Positions 9,799 through 19,417 of a stretch of DNA of 64,000 nt are shown here, piece by piece. A program made the position numbers and the translations under genes. Source of the DNA: Flavobacteriaceae bacterium (lineage in GTDB: Bacteria > Bacteroidota > Bacteroidia > Flavobacteriales > Flavobacteriaceae); contig JANQNQ010000009.1 of assembly GCA_028279515.1 (NCBI GenBank), positions 258,429 to 322,428 of the forward strand. The letters are read 5' to 3'. The notes under the pieces are model-generated. The model made no database searches, was not told the DNA's origin, and saw only the letters and a list, made by a program, of their open reading frames with translations. Each line of letters begins with the position of its first letter. The first letter of the stretch is position 1.

Positions 9799-9843
9799 AC
9801 GGCTAATTTCTTCAACCGTAAATTAAATACGGTTTTACCGTAA
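9799..9843 (+). promoter_or_regulatory. Operator-like cluster of ACCGTA half-sites before the toxin operon
   Basis: A perfect dyad AACCGTA-N7-TACGGTT spans 9814-9834. A further half-site, ACCGTAA, is at 9837-9843 and a TACGG half at 9799-9803. The cluster lies 115-160 nt upstream of the T9SS-cargo gene that heads the RHS toxin operon. The regulator is unknown. Confidence 0.4.
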
Positions 9844-9956
9844 TTCCCTTGTTTACAGTTAAATAACCATATTTTAATTTTCTTTCCCAGCTAATTTTCC
9901 GTTACTTTATATAAGAAAATCTGGACTAAATTTTTTAACAATTTAACCTTATCAAC

Positions 9957-11090
9957 ATGAATGAGAGATTACCCTTTTTATGCTTAGGGCTTCTTTTCTA
10001 TGCTCTTTGCTCAACAAGCAGTCATGCGCAAAATTTATTGAATACTTCTACGTGGACCGTCGGGTCTGGAAGTGTGGCTGGCTTTACACAAAATGGTCCT
10101 ACTGCTGAGAACAGTAGAGAATATGGTGCTAACCATATTGGTGAAAATGTGATTCTTTGGAAGGCAACTCCCGGAACTGATGGACATGCCAGTGGGGGAT
10201 GGAATACCAGCTATCACAATATTGACCACACTAAAGATTATCGATTTACAGTATGGCTCAAGAAGACCAATTCAAATGATGGACATTCTTATCTTGGTTG
10301 CAACAGCACCAACAACATCTTGAAGCTTGATGGTTCGGTCAATAACAATCCGTATTTCTGGGTAGGAGATCTTCCAAAATTGAACAGATGGTACCTGATC
10401 GTTGGGTTTGTTCATAAGAGCAGCTATACTTCGACGGTGAACCATGGACGAATTTATGATGGTGTAACAGGTGAGGAAGTAGCGACTATCACTGATTTTA
10501 AGTTTAAAAATACAGCGATCAATGTACGCCATCGTTCCTATCTTTATTATGATTCGAACACTGCAGATAGGCAGTACTTTTATGCGCCTCGTTTGGAGCA
10601 AGTGAACGGAAGCGAACCTAGCATTACCGAGCTACTTCGAATCAATACAAACTCAAAACTTCTTTTTGCGTATGACAACGCTGGTAATCAGAAACAACGC
10701 TTCTATTGCCCGAGCCCCGGATGCTCTGTTCCTACACCTCCAGCTGGTAAGCAAGCGAAGGACGAAAGTCTAGCGTCGAGAGGACCACAAGAAACTTCGA
10801 AGGAGGAAGAAGCCATCTTGGAGGATGAACTTATTTTCAAGTCGATCACGGTATATCCGAACCCTACAGACGGGACTTTTTCTATTAATATGGCTCAGAC
10901 CAATGACATTTTGCTTTCAGAAGACGTTTATATCTACAATTCGGTGGGCACCATCGTAAAGCGCATACCTCTTGGGAAACCGACGAGTTCATTGCAGGTA
11001 AACCTGTCGGGTAAACCCAGCGGAATCTATTACGTGCACATGCATCTTGACAACGGCAAGAGTACTACAAAAAAAGTGATCATCAAATAA
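9957..11090 (+). CDS. Secreted protein with T9SS type A sorting domain
   Basis: 377 residues. Signal peptide to about residue 25 (STSSHAQ). The central part (about 30-225) is beta-rich with many Trp and Tyr residues and resembles a carbohydrate-binding/jelly-roll module, but I cannot name the family. A Lys/Glu-rich linker follows, then a C-terminal T9SS sorting domain from about residue 298 (SITVYPNPTDGTFSINM to KKVIIK), which directs export across the outer membrane and surface attachment. It lies 11 nt upstream of the RHS toxin gene and is probably its operon leader. It may help display or deliver the toxin, or bind target cells. Confidence 0.85.
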   Translation: MNERLPFLCLGLLFYALCSTSSHAQNLLNTSTWTVGSGSVAGFTQNGPTAENSREYGANHIGENVILWKATPGTDGHASGGWNTSYHNIDHTKDYRFTVWLKKTNSNDGHSYLGCNSTNNILKLDGSVNNNPYFWVGDLPKLNRWYLIVGFVHKSSYTSTVNHGRIYDGVTGEEVATITDFKFKNTAINVRHRSYLYYDSNTADRQYFYAPRLEQVNGSEPSITELLRINTNSKLLFAYDNAGNQKQRFYCPSPGCSVPTPPAGKQAKDESLASRGPQETSKEEEAILEDELIFKSITVYPNPTDGTFSINMAQTNDILLSEDVYIYNSVGTIVKRIPLGKPTSSLQVNLSGKPSGIYYVHMHLDNGKSTTKKVIIK

Positions 11091-11101
11091 ACATCTAGGG
11101 A

Positions 11102-14100
11102 ATGAACTATTCAAAATACATCGCAAGTCTGATCCTTTTACTTGTAGGATTTACGGCACTTGCTCAGACACCAGAAAAATTAATAAGAGGAAATGGTAGT
11201 GGTCAAGACATAACATCACAGCCAATCCGATCCAGCAATTGGCAGGCAAACTTAGCACCAAAGGAAGCACCTTCTCAAACAGAAACACCAAGCGTGGCAC
11301 GGTCTTCTTCTCAGGTAGGAACAACACCCGCACAGTTTTCGGTGTCCTTGTCGGGAGGAGCGTCCTATAACATTCCGATCGCTACGCCACCAGGAGTTCG
11401 TAATATCAGTCCAGATCTTGGCATCAATTTTAATAGCCAGGCTTCAAACGGAATCGCAGGTTGGGGATGGGGAATCTCAGGATTATCTGCAATCAGTCGT
11501 GTATCGTCTACCAAATTTCATGATGATGAGGTTGACGGAGTTGACTTTGACGGAAGTGACCGTTTTTCACTTGACGGGCAACGTTTGTTGCTGAAATCAG
11601 GAACATATGGGGCGGCGAATTCCGAATACCAGACAGAAACCTACTCGAATGTAAAGATCAAGGCATATGGCACTTCACCCTATGGAGCGTCGTATGGCCC
11701 TTCATATTTCATTGTATTTTTCCCTGATGGCTCACGTGCCTGGTATGGTAATGCGGCTTATTCAAGAAGTCGTATGGAATGGTCTATCTTTAAAAAGACC
11801 GATGCCCAAGGCAACATCATTCAATATGAATATGCCACAGATGGTGAGCTTCGAATGATCAATCGTGTAATATTTGGACACAGAACTGGGACGGCCCCAG
11901 TGGAAGTTAAGTTTTACTATAAGACCAGAAAACGACCCGAATTGGCGTATGTTAAAGGAATTACTTTCAAACGAACAAAGATCATTGATCGCATCGAAGT
12001 AAAAGGAAACGGACAACTATTCCGTAAATATGTGTTGGGTCATAATGAAACTTCATTGGGTTACCAGAGACTTACGTCGGTCACTGAATACAACAAGGTG
12101 GGACAGAGCTTAACCCCGATCACATTTTCATATGACAACGCATCGGCATCTTTAAACCCCGACACCTATTCTGGAACCATCTATCCTGGGTATAATTACG
12201 ATACCGACAATATTCTTTCTGGCGAATTCAATGGAGACGGAAACCTCGATTTTATCCTGTACAACAAGAATACAAGAAATAAAATTCATGTTTTCGATGA
12301 CATATATGATGGCTATAACAATACAGAATTAGGTCGCACGTATAATGTTTCCAATTTTGATGAAGTTATTGGAAACAGCATGCTCAATCACCAAGGAAAG
12401 GCGTTGGCGCAACAAGGAATTACTTTTATTAAGGAAAACATCAGCGGGTACTCAGGTGTTGTTGATTTTAAAAGTTACTACCACGGCGCCGTTAGTTTAT
12501 ATTATCACTACACTAAAACTTGGAATGCACCCACATATGGATATGATAATTCCTGTTCTTCCTCTGTGCGGAAGAAAATCCCTAAAGAGTACGTATCTGG
12601 TGATTTTAATGGGGATGGTCTAACAGATGTACTAGCCATTCAAAAGCCGTATTTTGTCAGGTACTGTCAGACGTATGAATGCGATAACGGAGGCGGTGGG
12701 CCATGGGACGAAATTCCTAGAGCTCCGCGAGCCGGAGAAAGCGATGAAGATTTCAATCTAAGAAAATTAGCGTATCAAAGAGCAAAAGACAATGACCTTA
12801 GCTTACGACCACCTATCGAGATCATCGATCCAGGCGATGGAGATGGCGGCGGTGGTGGTGGAACTGGCACTTGTTGTTCTTGCGGTTCGTATACATCAAA
12901 TACCAAATATGCGTATTTCATTGACCTGAATAGAAACCTCACTACGAGTTTTGTCAATGGGGCAGGAAGCTTACAAGAAACAATCAAATCTAATGATAGA
13001 GTATTGGCAGCTGACTTTAACGGAGATGGAAAGACCGATTTGTTTCATTTCACAGAAGGAAAGGCTTATGTATATGAGCTAAACAGTAACAACCAATTGA
13101 CGCTGATTCATCAAGAGACCGATAGTTATATCAAAATGAATTATCCAATTTTGCTAGGTGATTATAATGGCGACGGAAAGACCGACTTTTTAACACCAAC
13201 GGCCAACAACAGTAAAAATTGGAGATTCTTCCTTTCTCGTGGAACAAACATAAACAAATACACCAAATACTTAAACCTGATCACGTTTGTAGAGAGTCAA
13301 GTGAGTGCTAACTATAACTATACACAAGGACCCACGACAAATGCGATCATTGAGTTCAAGTTTATCGCACAAGATGTCAATGGGGATGGAAAGACTGATC
13401 TGATCAAACATGCCATTGCAAGTGCGTATTCTACCAATCACTCGTATTCAGATGACATTGTCAATATCCATGTCAATAAGTTTGGTGAAACAGATACCAC
13501 ACCTTCTTTTCAGCACACATCAAACTATACTAGAGCGAATTCAGGAGTCACAAGATTTGGAGTGCCCATCTTTTTGGCTTCCCATATGAATACAGACAAT
13601 ATTGAGTACGCCTATATCAGTGCCAACCATTTGGCGGCCTATGAATTCGATGGGAATCACCGAAGGGACGTCACCCTTCAGCAGATCAATAACAATGGTA
13701 CGACCCATATTATTGATTACCATGGGTTGGGGCAAGATGATGATTACGTACAAGTATATTCACCAAAATACGATGAGGTCTATCCTTTTACCAATGTGAA
13801 TGTAGCGCCATCATTAAAACTCGTAGAAAAGGTTCGAGAGATTGGCGGTGGCATGACAAGAACCCAAGATTATCGTTATACGGGAGCGGTTTCGCACGCA
13901 ACAGGACTTGGCTTTATTGGTTATGTTCAAACCAAGAAAACCAACCTGTACGGTTCTGGTGTACAACAATTATGGAGTATAACGGATCATGATACACAAA
14001 AAAGGGGAGCTCCTTCTCGAAATTGGGTGTCAACAAGCCCATCATCTAGTCCGTACTCGTATGCAAGTAAAGAGGATTTTACGTACCAAACAGAATTGAC

Positions 14101-17100
14101 CGCAGATAAGGTATTCGTTAATGTGCAGTCGCAAGTTGTGTCTGAAGACGCCTTGAGCAATGTCACGACCACCAAGACGTTTACTTATGATAGCTACTAC
14201 AATCCGACCCAGATTTCGACAACCTTTCCGGGAGGGTCCAAAACAGTCAATCAAACGTTCGTCAACAATGCGGCTCCCTTCAATCAAACCTATGCCATAG
14301 GAAGGTTGACGCAAAAAGTTTCCTCAAATACATTAAGCGGAAACACCTTTACTTCCGAAGAACAGTATACTTACAATAACAATCTGGTCACTTTGGTCAA
14401 GAAAAAGGGCGAAGGGACACCCTGGCTCAATGAACATTATCAATACGATGCTTTTGGCAATGTCCTTCAGAAGAAAATAACCGGCAGTGGGATAGGCGAC
14501 CGAATCGAGAATTTCCAGTTTGATTCCTCCGGAAGGTATATGTTAAAGTCCATTGATGCCGAAGGGCTAGAAACCACATATTTGTACAATACCGCTACCG
14601 GAAACCCTACCAAGGTTACGAATCCTTACGGGCTTCCTATCAACTATGCATATGATAATTGGGGTCGCGTAACATCTGAAACAGATTACTTAGGCAAGAC
14701 CACCACCACTTCCTATGCCAATACTTCGACTACAGGCACTGGCGGTACATTAAAGACAATCAATTACAACCAAGGTGAGGATGAAAAGGTGTATTACAAT
14801 GCCTTTGGTTGGGTGATGAAAGAGAGTATTATGAGCCTCAATGGTAAATGGATTACTAAAAGCTACGAGTATGATGTGGCAGGTAGAAAGACCAAAGAAA
14901 GTGAACCGTACTTCAGTACGTCATCACCCACACAATGGAATCAATATTCGTTTGACCAATACGGGCGTACCATTTCGCAGCAGTTGCACACCGGTAGGAT
15001 AGTTACAACTACTTACAACGGTTTGTCAGCTACCGTAGATGATGGAGCTCAAACTGTGACTTCGACCAAGAATGCAGTAGGAAATATTGTGAGCATAACC
15101 GACAACGGAGGCACAGTAAACTATACCTATTTTGCCAATGGAAAGATGAAAACAGCCGATTATGGAGGCCACATGATTTCGGTGTCTATAGACGGTTGGG
15201 GAAGAAAGAAAGCCATGACAGATCCGTCTGCCGGAAGTTATACATATCAGTACAACATTGTTGGGGACCTATTGCAGGAGACCACACCAAAAGGAACCAC
15301 CAACTATACATACAGCCCAATTGGCAAGCTATTGGCAAAAGAAATTCAAGGTGATAATACACACATGATTACGAATTACACCTACGATGCGGCAACCAAG
15401 CTATTGAAGAATGTCTCAGCCATAGACCAAGAAAACGGAATCTCGTACGACTATAACTACTTTTACGATGGCAACAAACGAATTAATAAGGTCACTGAAA
15501 ACAACGGTACAGCCCTGTTCGAGCTACAAAAGACCTATGATTCTTACGGCAGAGTAGACAAAGAGGTGTACATTACCAATGAAACCACTATCGGGAATTC
15601 CAATACAGTAACTACTAAGAATGTGTACGACACTTCTTCAGGAATACTAGAAGAGATTCGGGACTTTAATTCAAATTCCAGATTGTGGAGGGTAAATACC
15701 GAAAATGCTCGCGGGGATGCCTTAAGTATCACTTTGGGCAATGGAATGATTAAAACGAAATCCTATGACCAGTATGGCTATTTGACCAATATATATGATC
15801 GAAAGATTCCTTTGCATCTTGATGGAACGCCTCCACCAGATCCGGTTGTGGCCCTTAAATTGGATTATGACTTCGATACACAGCGTGGGATTCTAAACAG
15901 TCGAAAAAACTATGCATTCACTAACTGGGACGAAAATTTCACCTATGATAGTCAAAATAGGCTAACCGAAATAAGTGGAGCCGTTTCACATACACAACAA
16001 TACGATGCCAAAGGCAGGATAGTCAATAATTCGTTTGTTGGGGCGTATAATTATACAAGCAGTAGCTCGTATCAATTGGCAAATGTAGATTTGAATAATC
16101 AAGGAGACTTATTCTTTCAGCAACAGCCATTACAGCAAATTACCTACAACGCCTTCAAAAAACCACTAGAGATCTATCAAGAAGGAAATGGTAGGGTGAG
16201 CTTTAGATATGGTCCAATGATGAATCGTACAAATGCGTACTATGGTGGACTTCAGACGAATGCTACCCAAAGACGCTATCACAAGCAATACTCTAGTATT
16301 ATGCCGGTAGAAGTTGTGAATGACAGTGAGACCAACACAACTAAGATCATAACGTACATTGGAGGAGACGAATATAGTGCACCAGTTGCTCAAATCAAAA
16401 AAACTGGAACTTCCGCTATCAATGAATACCATTATCTGCACAGAGACTATTTAGGAAGCATCATGGCCATCTCTAATGCAAGTACAGAAGTGGTCGAACA
16501 ACGACAGTTCGGTGCTTGGGGAATTGTTGACGGATATAATGAAGCAGGTAGTAATGCCACGTTCTCTAATGAGTCTCTGATTGATCGCGGTTTCACTGGG
16601 CACGAGCATTTCTTTGATGTCTCGCTTGTCCACATGAATGGCCGAATGTACGATGCCAACTTAGGACGCTTCTTGTCACCAGATAATTTTGTACAAGACC
16701 CATACAATACACAAAGCTTTAATCGTTATGGTTATGTATGGAACAATCCATTGTCGTACAATGACCCAACAGGTGAAATAGTATGGGTAGCAGTACTTGT
16801 TGGTGTGATTGTTGGAGCCGTTTCTGGTGCTGCCGCTTATATCGGGCAGGCCATACAAACCGGTAATTGGAGCTGGGGAGGTTTTGCTATGGCAGTACTC
16901 GGAGGAGCTATTGTCGGTGGAATCACCTATGGTATTGCACCGTCTCTGGTCTGGAGTACGAGTTCCTTGCTGACCATAGCGGCCGCAGGATTTGTAAGTT
17001 CGTTTTTACCGTCGTTTACCATACCGATAGGAGATTGGAGTATCAGCATAAGTCCGTCGATAGCCTTTGGTAATGCCTCCGGAATAGGTGCAAATCTAAG

Positions 17101-17791
17101 CATCGGCTACAGTGACGGAAATTGGAGTTTCTCAGCAGGAATAGGCTATATGAACTACGGGAACTATCATGGTTTTGGTAACGGTACTGAGATTAGAACC
17201 TCTATTTTAGCAGCCTACGATGATGGTAAAACAGGATTCTCCTATGGCACCAACTGGTGGCGCGGAAAAGGTGGTATGGCCGAGTTCAAACAAAGAACTG
17301 GGGTAGTCGGATTGCGTTTTGGTGATTTCAGAGTACGTTATGAAAATGATGGCTCTATTGGGTTTGCCGGAGATAAAGGAGATAGTTTTAGAACGGCATC
17401 GCTGTTCTTGTCGGTTGGAGATTTCTCAGTGGGATTCCAATTCTTTACCGGGTTCAGGGATCTTGAGGCAGAGAAAGAATTGCCAGGTGGTTACAAGGGA
17501 GTTCCAGGGACCAATTACAAGGATTCCTTCGGAAGAAATTTACCGAATGGCCCAGCGATTGAAGGAACACCACATCGACTGGGATCTCTTACCTTTGGAT
17601 ACAAAGGATATAAGATCGGTGTGAATTCTGAAAAAGTAAGACACGCCATTCAAAACCATGCCATTCATAACCTAAGAGTTAGTGTTTTAGGATTGACGTT
17701 GGATAAGCGACAACGCGGTTTTGAAAACCAGTCATGGGATTGGAAAGGATATTTTCATCATAAAACTCCTAACGAGTTTACAGCATGGTAA
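11102..17791 (+). CDS. SpvB/RHS-repeat polymorphic toxin
   Basis: 2229 residues. Signal peptide to about residue 21 (GFTALAQ); SpvB/TcaC-like N-terminal domain (about 75-150: FSVSLSGGASYNIPIATPPG, then GWGWGISGLSAISR); at least five FG-GAP/VCBS calcium-type repeats (D-x-NGDGxxD near 374, 500, 637, 686 and 757); many YD/RHS repeats (about 1080-1780); and the RHS-associated core (RDYLGSI, then MNGRMYDANLGRFLSPDNF), ending at DPTGE near 1892. The last 337 residues are a distinct tip: two hydrophobic Gly-rich segments, then repeated beta strands and a NSEKVRHAIQNHAIHN motif, resembling polymorphic toxin type 23. It has no T9SS domain of its own. The 7-nt overlap with the next gene fits a toxin-immunity pair. 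Confidence 0.88.
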   Translation: MNYSKYIASLILLLVGFTALAQTPEKLIRGNGSGQDITSQPIRSSNWQANLAPKEAPSQTETPSVARSSSQVGTTPAQFSVSLSGGASYNIPIATPPGVRNISPDLGINFNSQASNGIAGWGWGISGLSAISRVSSTKFHDDEVDGVDFDGSDRFSLDGQRLLLKSGTYGAANSEYQTETYSNVKIKAYGTSPYGASYGPSYFIVFFPDGSRAWYGNAAYSRSRMEWSIFKKTDAQGNIIQYEYATDGELRMINRVIFGHRTGTAPVEVKFYYKTRKRPELAYVKGITFKRTKIIDRIEVKGNGQLFRKYVLGHNETSLGYQRLTSVTEYNKVGQSLTPITFSYDNASASLNPDTYSGTIYPGYNYDTDNILSGEFNGDGNLDFILYNKNTRNKIHVFDDIYDGYNNTELGRTYNVSNFDEVIGNSMLNHQGKALAQQGITFIKENISGYSGVVDFKSYYHGAVSLYYHYTKTWNAPTYGYDNSCSSSVRKKIPKEYVSGDFNGDGLTDVLAIQKPYFVRYCQTYECDNGGGGPWDEIPRAPRAGESDEDFNLRKLAYQRAKDNDLSLRPPIEIIDPGDGDGGGGGGTGTCCSCGSYTSNTKYAYFIDLNRNLTTSFVNGAGSLQETIKSNDRVLAADFNGDGKTDLFHFTEGKAYVYELNSNNQLTLIHQETDSYIKMNYPILLGDYNGDGKTDFLTPTANNSKNWRFFLSRGTNINKYTKYLNLITFVESQVSANYNYTQGPTTNAIIEFKFIAQDVNGDGKTDLIKHAIASAYSTNHSYSDDIVNIHVNKFGETDTTPSFQHTSNYTRANSGVTRFGVPIFLASHMNTDNIEYAYISANHLAAYEFDGNHRRDVTLQQINNNGTTHIIDYHGLGQDDDYVQVYSPKYDEVYPFTNVNVAPSLKLVEKVREIGGGMTRTQDYRYTGAVSHATGLGFIGYVQTKKTNLYGSGVQQLWSITDHDTQKRGAPSRNWVSTSPSSSPYSYASKEDFTYQTELTADKVFVNVQSQVVSEDALSNVTTTKTFTYDSYYNPTQISTTFPGGSKTVNQTFVNNAAPFNQTYAIGRLTQKVSSNTLSGNTFTSEEQYTYNNNLVTLVKKKGEGTPWLNEHYQYDAFGNVLQKKITGSGIGDRIENFQFDSSGRYMLKSIDAEGLETTYLYNTATGNPTKVTNPYGLPINYAYDNWGRVTSETDYLGKTTTTSYANTSTTGTGGTLKTINYNQGEDEKVYYNAFGWVMKESIMSLNGKWITKSYEYDVAGRKTKESEPYFSTSSPTQWNQYSFDQYGRTISQQLHTGRIVTTTYNGLSATVDDGAQTVTSTKNAVGNIVSITDNGGTVNYTYFANGKMKTADYGGHMISVSIDGWGRKKAMTDPSAGSYTYQYNIVGDLLQETTPKGTTNYTYSPIGKLLAKEIQGDNTHMITNYTYDAATKLLKNVSAIDQENGISYDYNYFYDGNKRINKVTENNGTALFELQKTYDSYGRVDKEVYITNETTIGNSNTVTTKNVYDTSSGILEEIRDFNSNSRLWRVNTENARGDALSITLGNGMIKTKSYDQYGYLTNIYDRKIPLHLDGTPPPDPVVALKLDYDFDTQRGILNSRKNYAFTNWDENFTYDSQNRLTEISGAVSHTQQYDAKGRIVNNSFVGAYNYTSSSSYQLANVDLNNQGDLFFQQQPLQQITYNAFKKPLEIYQEGNGRVSFRYGPMMNRTNAYYGGLQTNATQRRYHKQYSSIMPVEVVNDSETNTTKIITYIGGDEYSAPVAQIKKTGTSAINEYHYLHRDYLGSIMAISNASTEVVEQRQFGAWGIVDGYNEAGSNATFSNESLIDRGFTGHEHFFDVSLVHMNGRMYDANLGRFLSPDNFVQDPYNTQSFNRYGYVWNNPLSYNDPTGEIVWVAVLVGVIVGAVSGAAAYIGQAIQTGNWSWGGFAMAVLGGAIVGGITYGIAPSLVWSTSSLLTIAAAGFVSSFLPSFTIPIGDWSISISPSIAFGNASGIGANLSIGYSDGNWSFSAGIGYMNYGNYHGFGNGTEIRTSILAAYDDGKTGFSYGTNWWRGKGGMAEFKQRTGVVGLRFGDFRVRYENDGSIGFAGDKGDSFRTASLFLSVGDFSVGFQFFTGFRDLEAEKELPGGYKGVPGTNYKDSFGRNLPNGPAIEGTPHRLGSLTFGYKGYKIGVNSEKVRHAIQNHAIHNLRVSVLGLTLDKRQRGFENQSWDWKGYFHHKTPNEFTAW

Positions 17792-18330
17792 CAAAAAAGT
17801 TCATCATATTGATCGGCCTATTGTTGGTAACCTTTGGTTGTTCTCCTCAAAAGAACAGCCAAGGGATGCCTCGGTCGGGCAAAGGCAAGTTTACCATTGC
17901 GCCCAATAGCAATGACAACTACCTTTCCCATGTCGATATTTATGCCTTTTATAAAATGATCGAACGGGATGGAGAAACGCGTATCGGAGGATATGAAATT
18001 GAAAAACTGAATAACGGATTGGTTTTTTATCACGAAGGAAGAATAGGGTTCTTTAAAGGAATAAACCCGAACAACGTACGTACCCTTGACCCTAAAATGG
18101 CTCATATGGGACTCTATAATTTTAATGCGGAAAAGTTTGCCGTTCAAAGATTGTATGAGGTGCCTCATGGAAAGTTTGTACTATCCGACGGAAAGTTATT
18201 GTTGGGTCGATCTACGAAGGACACGATTTACATTCAGACCTTTCCCAGTGCAACTGCAAAGGGCGCGGTAACCACCTATGTAAGAGTTCCAACATTAAGT
18301 GCCTTGCCAAAAGAACTTCCTGATTGGTAG
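17785..18330 (+). CDS. Lipoprotein, candidate immunity protein for the RHS toxin
   Basis: 181 residues with a lipobox (LLVTFGCSPQ, Cys19). The start ATG lies inside the last codons of the toxin gene (7-nt overlap), so the two are translationally linked. The mature part is beta-rich, with Tyr/Phe/Gly-rich strands such as GGYEIEKLNNGLVFYHEGRI, and matches no family I recognise. Position and lipidation suggest an envelope-located immunity protein guarding against a toxin that acts from outside or on membranes. This is inference from context only. A strong terminator follows. Confidence 0.7.
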   Translation: MVTKKFIILIGLLLVTFGCSPQKNSQGMPRSGKGKFTIAPNSNDNYLSHVDIYAFYKMIERDGETRIGGYEIEKLNNGLVFYHEGRIGFFKGINPNNVRTLDPKMAHMGLYNFNAEKFAVQRLYEVPHGKFVLSDGKLLLGRSTKDTIYIQTFPSATAKGAVTTYVRVPTLSALPKELPDW

Positions 18331-18352
18331 AAACGATTTATCTGTTTATAAG

Positions 18353-18388
18353 CATAAGGGCCAGTGAAAAGCTGGCCCTTATGTTTTT
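18353..18388 (+). terminator. Strong rho-independent terminator of the toxin operon
   Basis: Perfect 12-bp stem CATAAGGGCCAG / CTGGCCCTTATG with a 7-nt loop and a T5 tail, 22 nt after the lipoprotein stop. Confidence 0.9.
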
Positions 18389-18407
18389 ATCTATGATGGT
18401 CGAGAAG

Positions 18408-18824
18408 CTATTTCAATGTAGCCACCCAAGCACGCTGTAGTTTCTTGAACTTTTTGATTTCGATACGAAGTAACTCCACAAACTCTTTCCCTTCAGTTGA
18501 AGTCAATTCAATGCGCTCACATTGTTTAATAAGACGGCTGGTCAATTTTTTAAGCGAATCAGCATACTTCATTTTAACAATGTAATTCTTTTGAGTTTCA
18601 GCAGCAGCGATCTTTGGTGCCAATCCAAGAGAATCTAATACTAGGTCGCCAGCATAAAAATCTACTGTGCCTTGGTGCGTTTGCATTTGCAATATATTCT
18701 TATCATAAGAAAGATAGGCAGCAACACCTCTAGAAAGTCTAAAGATCTCTAGTGCTTTGGTATAAACTGGAAGCTTATACAATGGTTTGTATTGTGAAGA
18801 GGAATTATTCATCATAGCTTGCAC
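18408..18824 (-). CDS. Small helical protein, four-helix-bundle-like
   Basis: 138 residues, soluble, no signal peptide. The N-terminal part (YKPLYKLPVYTKALEIFRLSRGVAAYLSYD) resembles the start of the four-helix-bundle proteins related to 23S rRNA intervening-sequence proteins, and the rest is predicted helical and Lys-rich (LLRIEIKKFKKLQRAW). Function is unknown. It is convergent with the toxin operon and divergent from the Lrp gene at 18927. The start could be Met1, Met4 or Met5. Family assignment is a pattern impression only. Confidence 0.6.
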   Translation of the reverse strand: MQAMMNNSSSQYKPLYKLPVYTKALEIFRLSRGVAAYLSYDKNILQMQTHQGTVDFYAGDLVLDSLGLAPKIAAAETQKNYIVKMKYADSLKKLTSRLIKQCERIELTSTEGKEFVELLRIEIKKFKKLQRAWVATLK

Positions 18825-18926
18825 TACAAATTTACAGCGTAAAAAGCAGATTTCCTTTTTGATATTAAAGTTAAAATGTATATTTACTTTAGAAATGATA
18901 GAAAAACCAACATTTAAATTTAAATA

Positions 18927-19376
18927 ATGCGAATTGACGAACTCAACTGGGCGATCTTACAGTGTTTGCAAGAAAATGCGCGCCAATCCAATGCTGAAAT
19001 AGGAAGAAGGGTAGGGCTCACCTCTCCGGCCGTAGCCGAGCGCATCAAACGAATGGAAGATGCCGGTGTCATAAAAGGATATACAGCAGAGGTAAGTCAT
19101 GCCACTACAGGACATCAATTGAAAGCGATCATTACACTAAGAGCCTTCATGGGAAGATTAAAGCCCTTCCTTGATAAGGTGACCGAGTTCAAGGAAGTGC
19201 TTAACTGTTATCGAATTACAGGAAATGAAAATATCGTTATGGAAGTGGTGCTTCAAGATCAATTTCACCTAGAAGCTTTCATCGATAAGTTGATCACCTA
19301 TGGCGAGACCCGAACCCATATTGTATTGTCAAATGTGGTCGAAAACAATCCGATCATTCGTAGACACGAAGTATAG
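18927..19376 (+). CDS. Lrp/AsnC-family transcriptional regulator
   Basis: 149 residues, normal for the family. N-terminal HTH (LNWAILQCLQENARQSNAEI with RRVGLTSPAVAERIKRMEDAGVI) followed by the RAM/AsnC effector domain (VSHATTGHQLKAIITLRAF to ITYGETRTHIVLSNVVE). These proteins bind amino acids and regulate their metabolism or transport. The amino-acid:cation symporter at 20638 is a plausible nearby target, but there is no site evidence for this. Confidence 0.92.
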   Translation: MRIDELNWAILQCLQENARQSNAEIGRRVGLTSPAVAERIKRMEDAGVIKGYTAEVSHATTGHQLKAIITLRAFMGRLKPFLDKVTEFKEVLNCYRITGNENIVMEVVLQDQFHLEAFIDKLITYGETRTHIVLSNVVENNPIIRRHEV

Positions 19377-19417
19377 CTTTTCTACTTTTTACTACCTTTA
19401 AGGAAATCATTTAAAAC

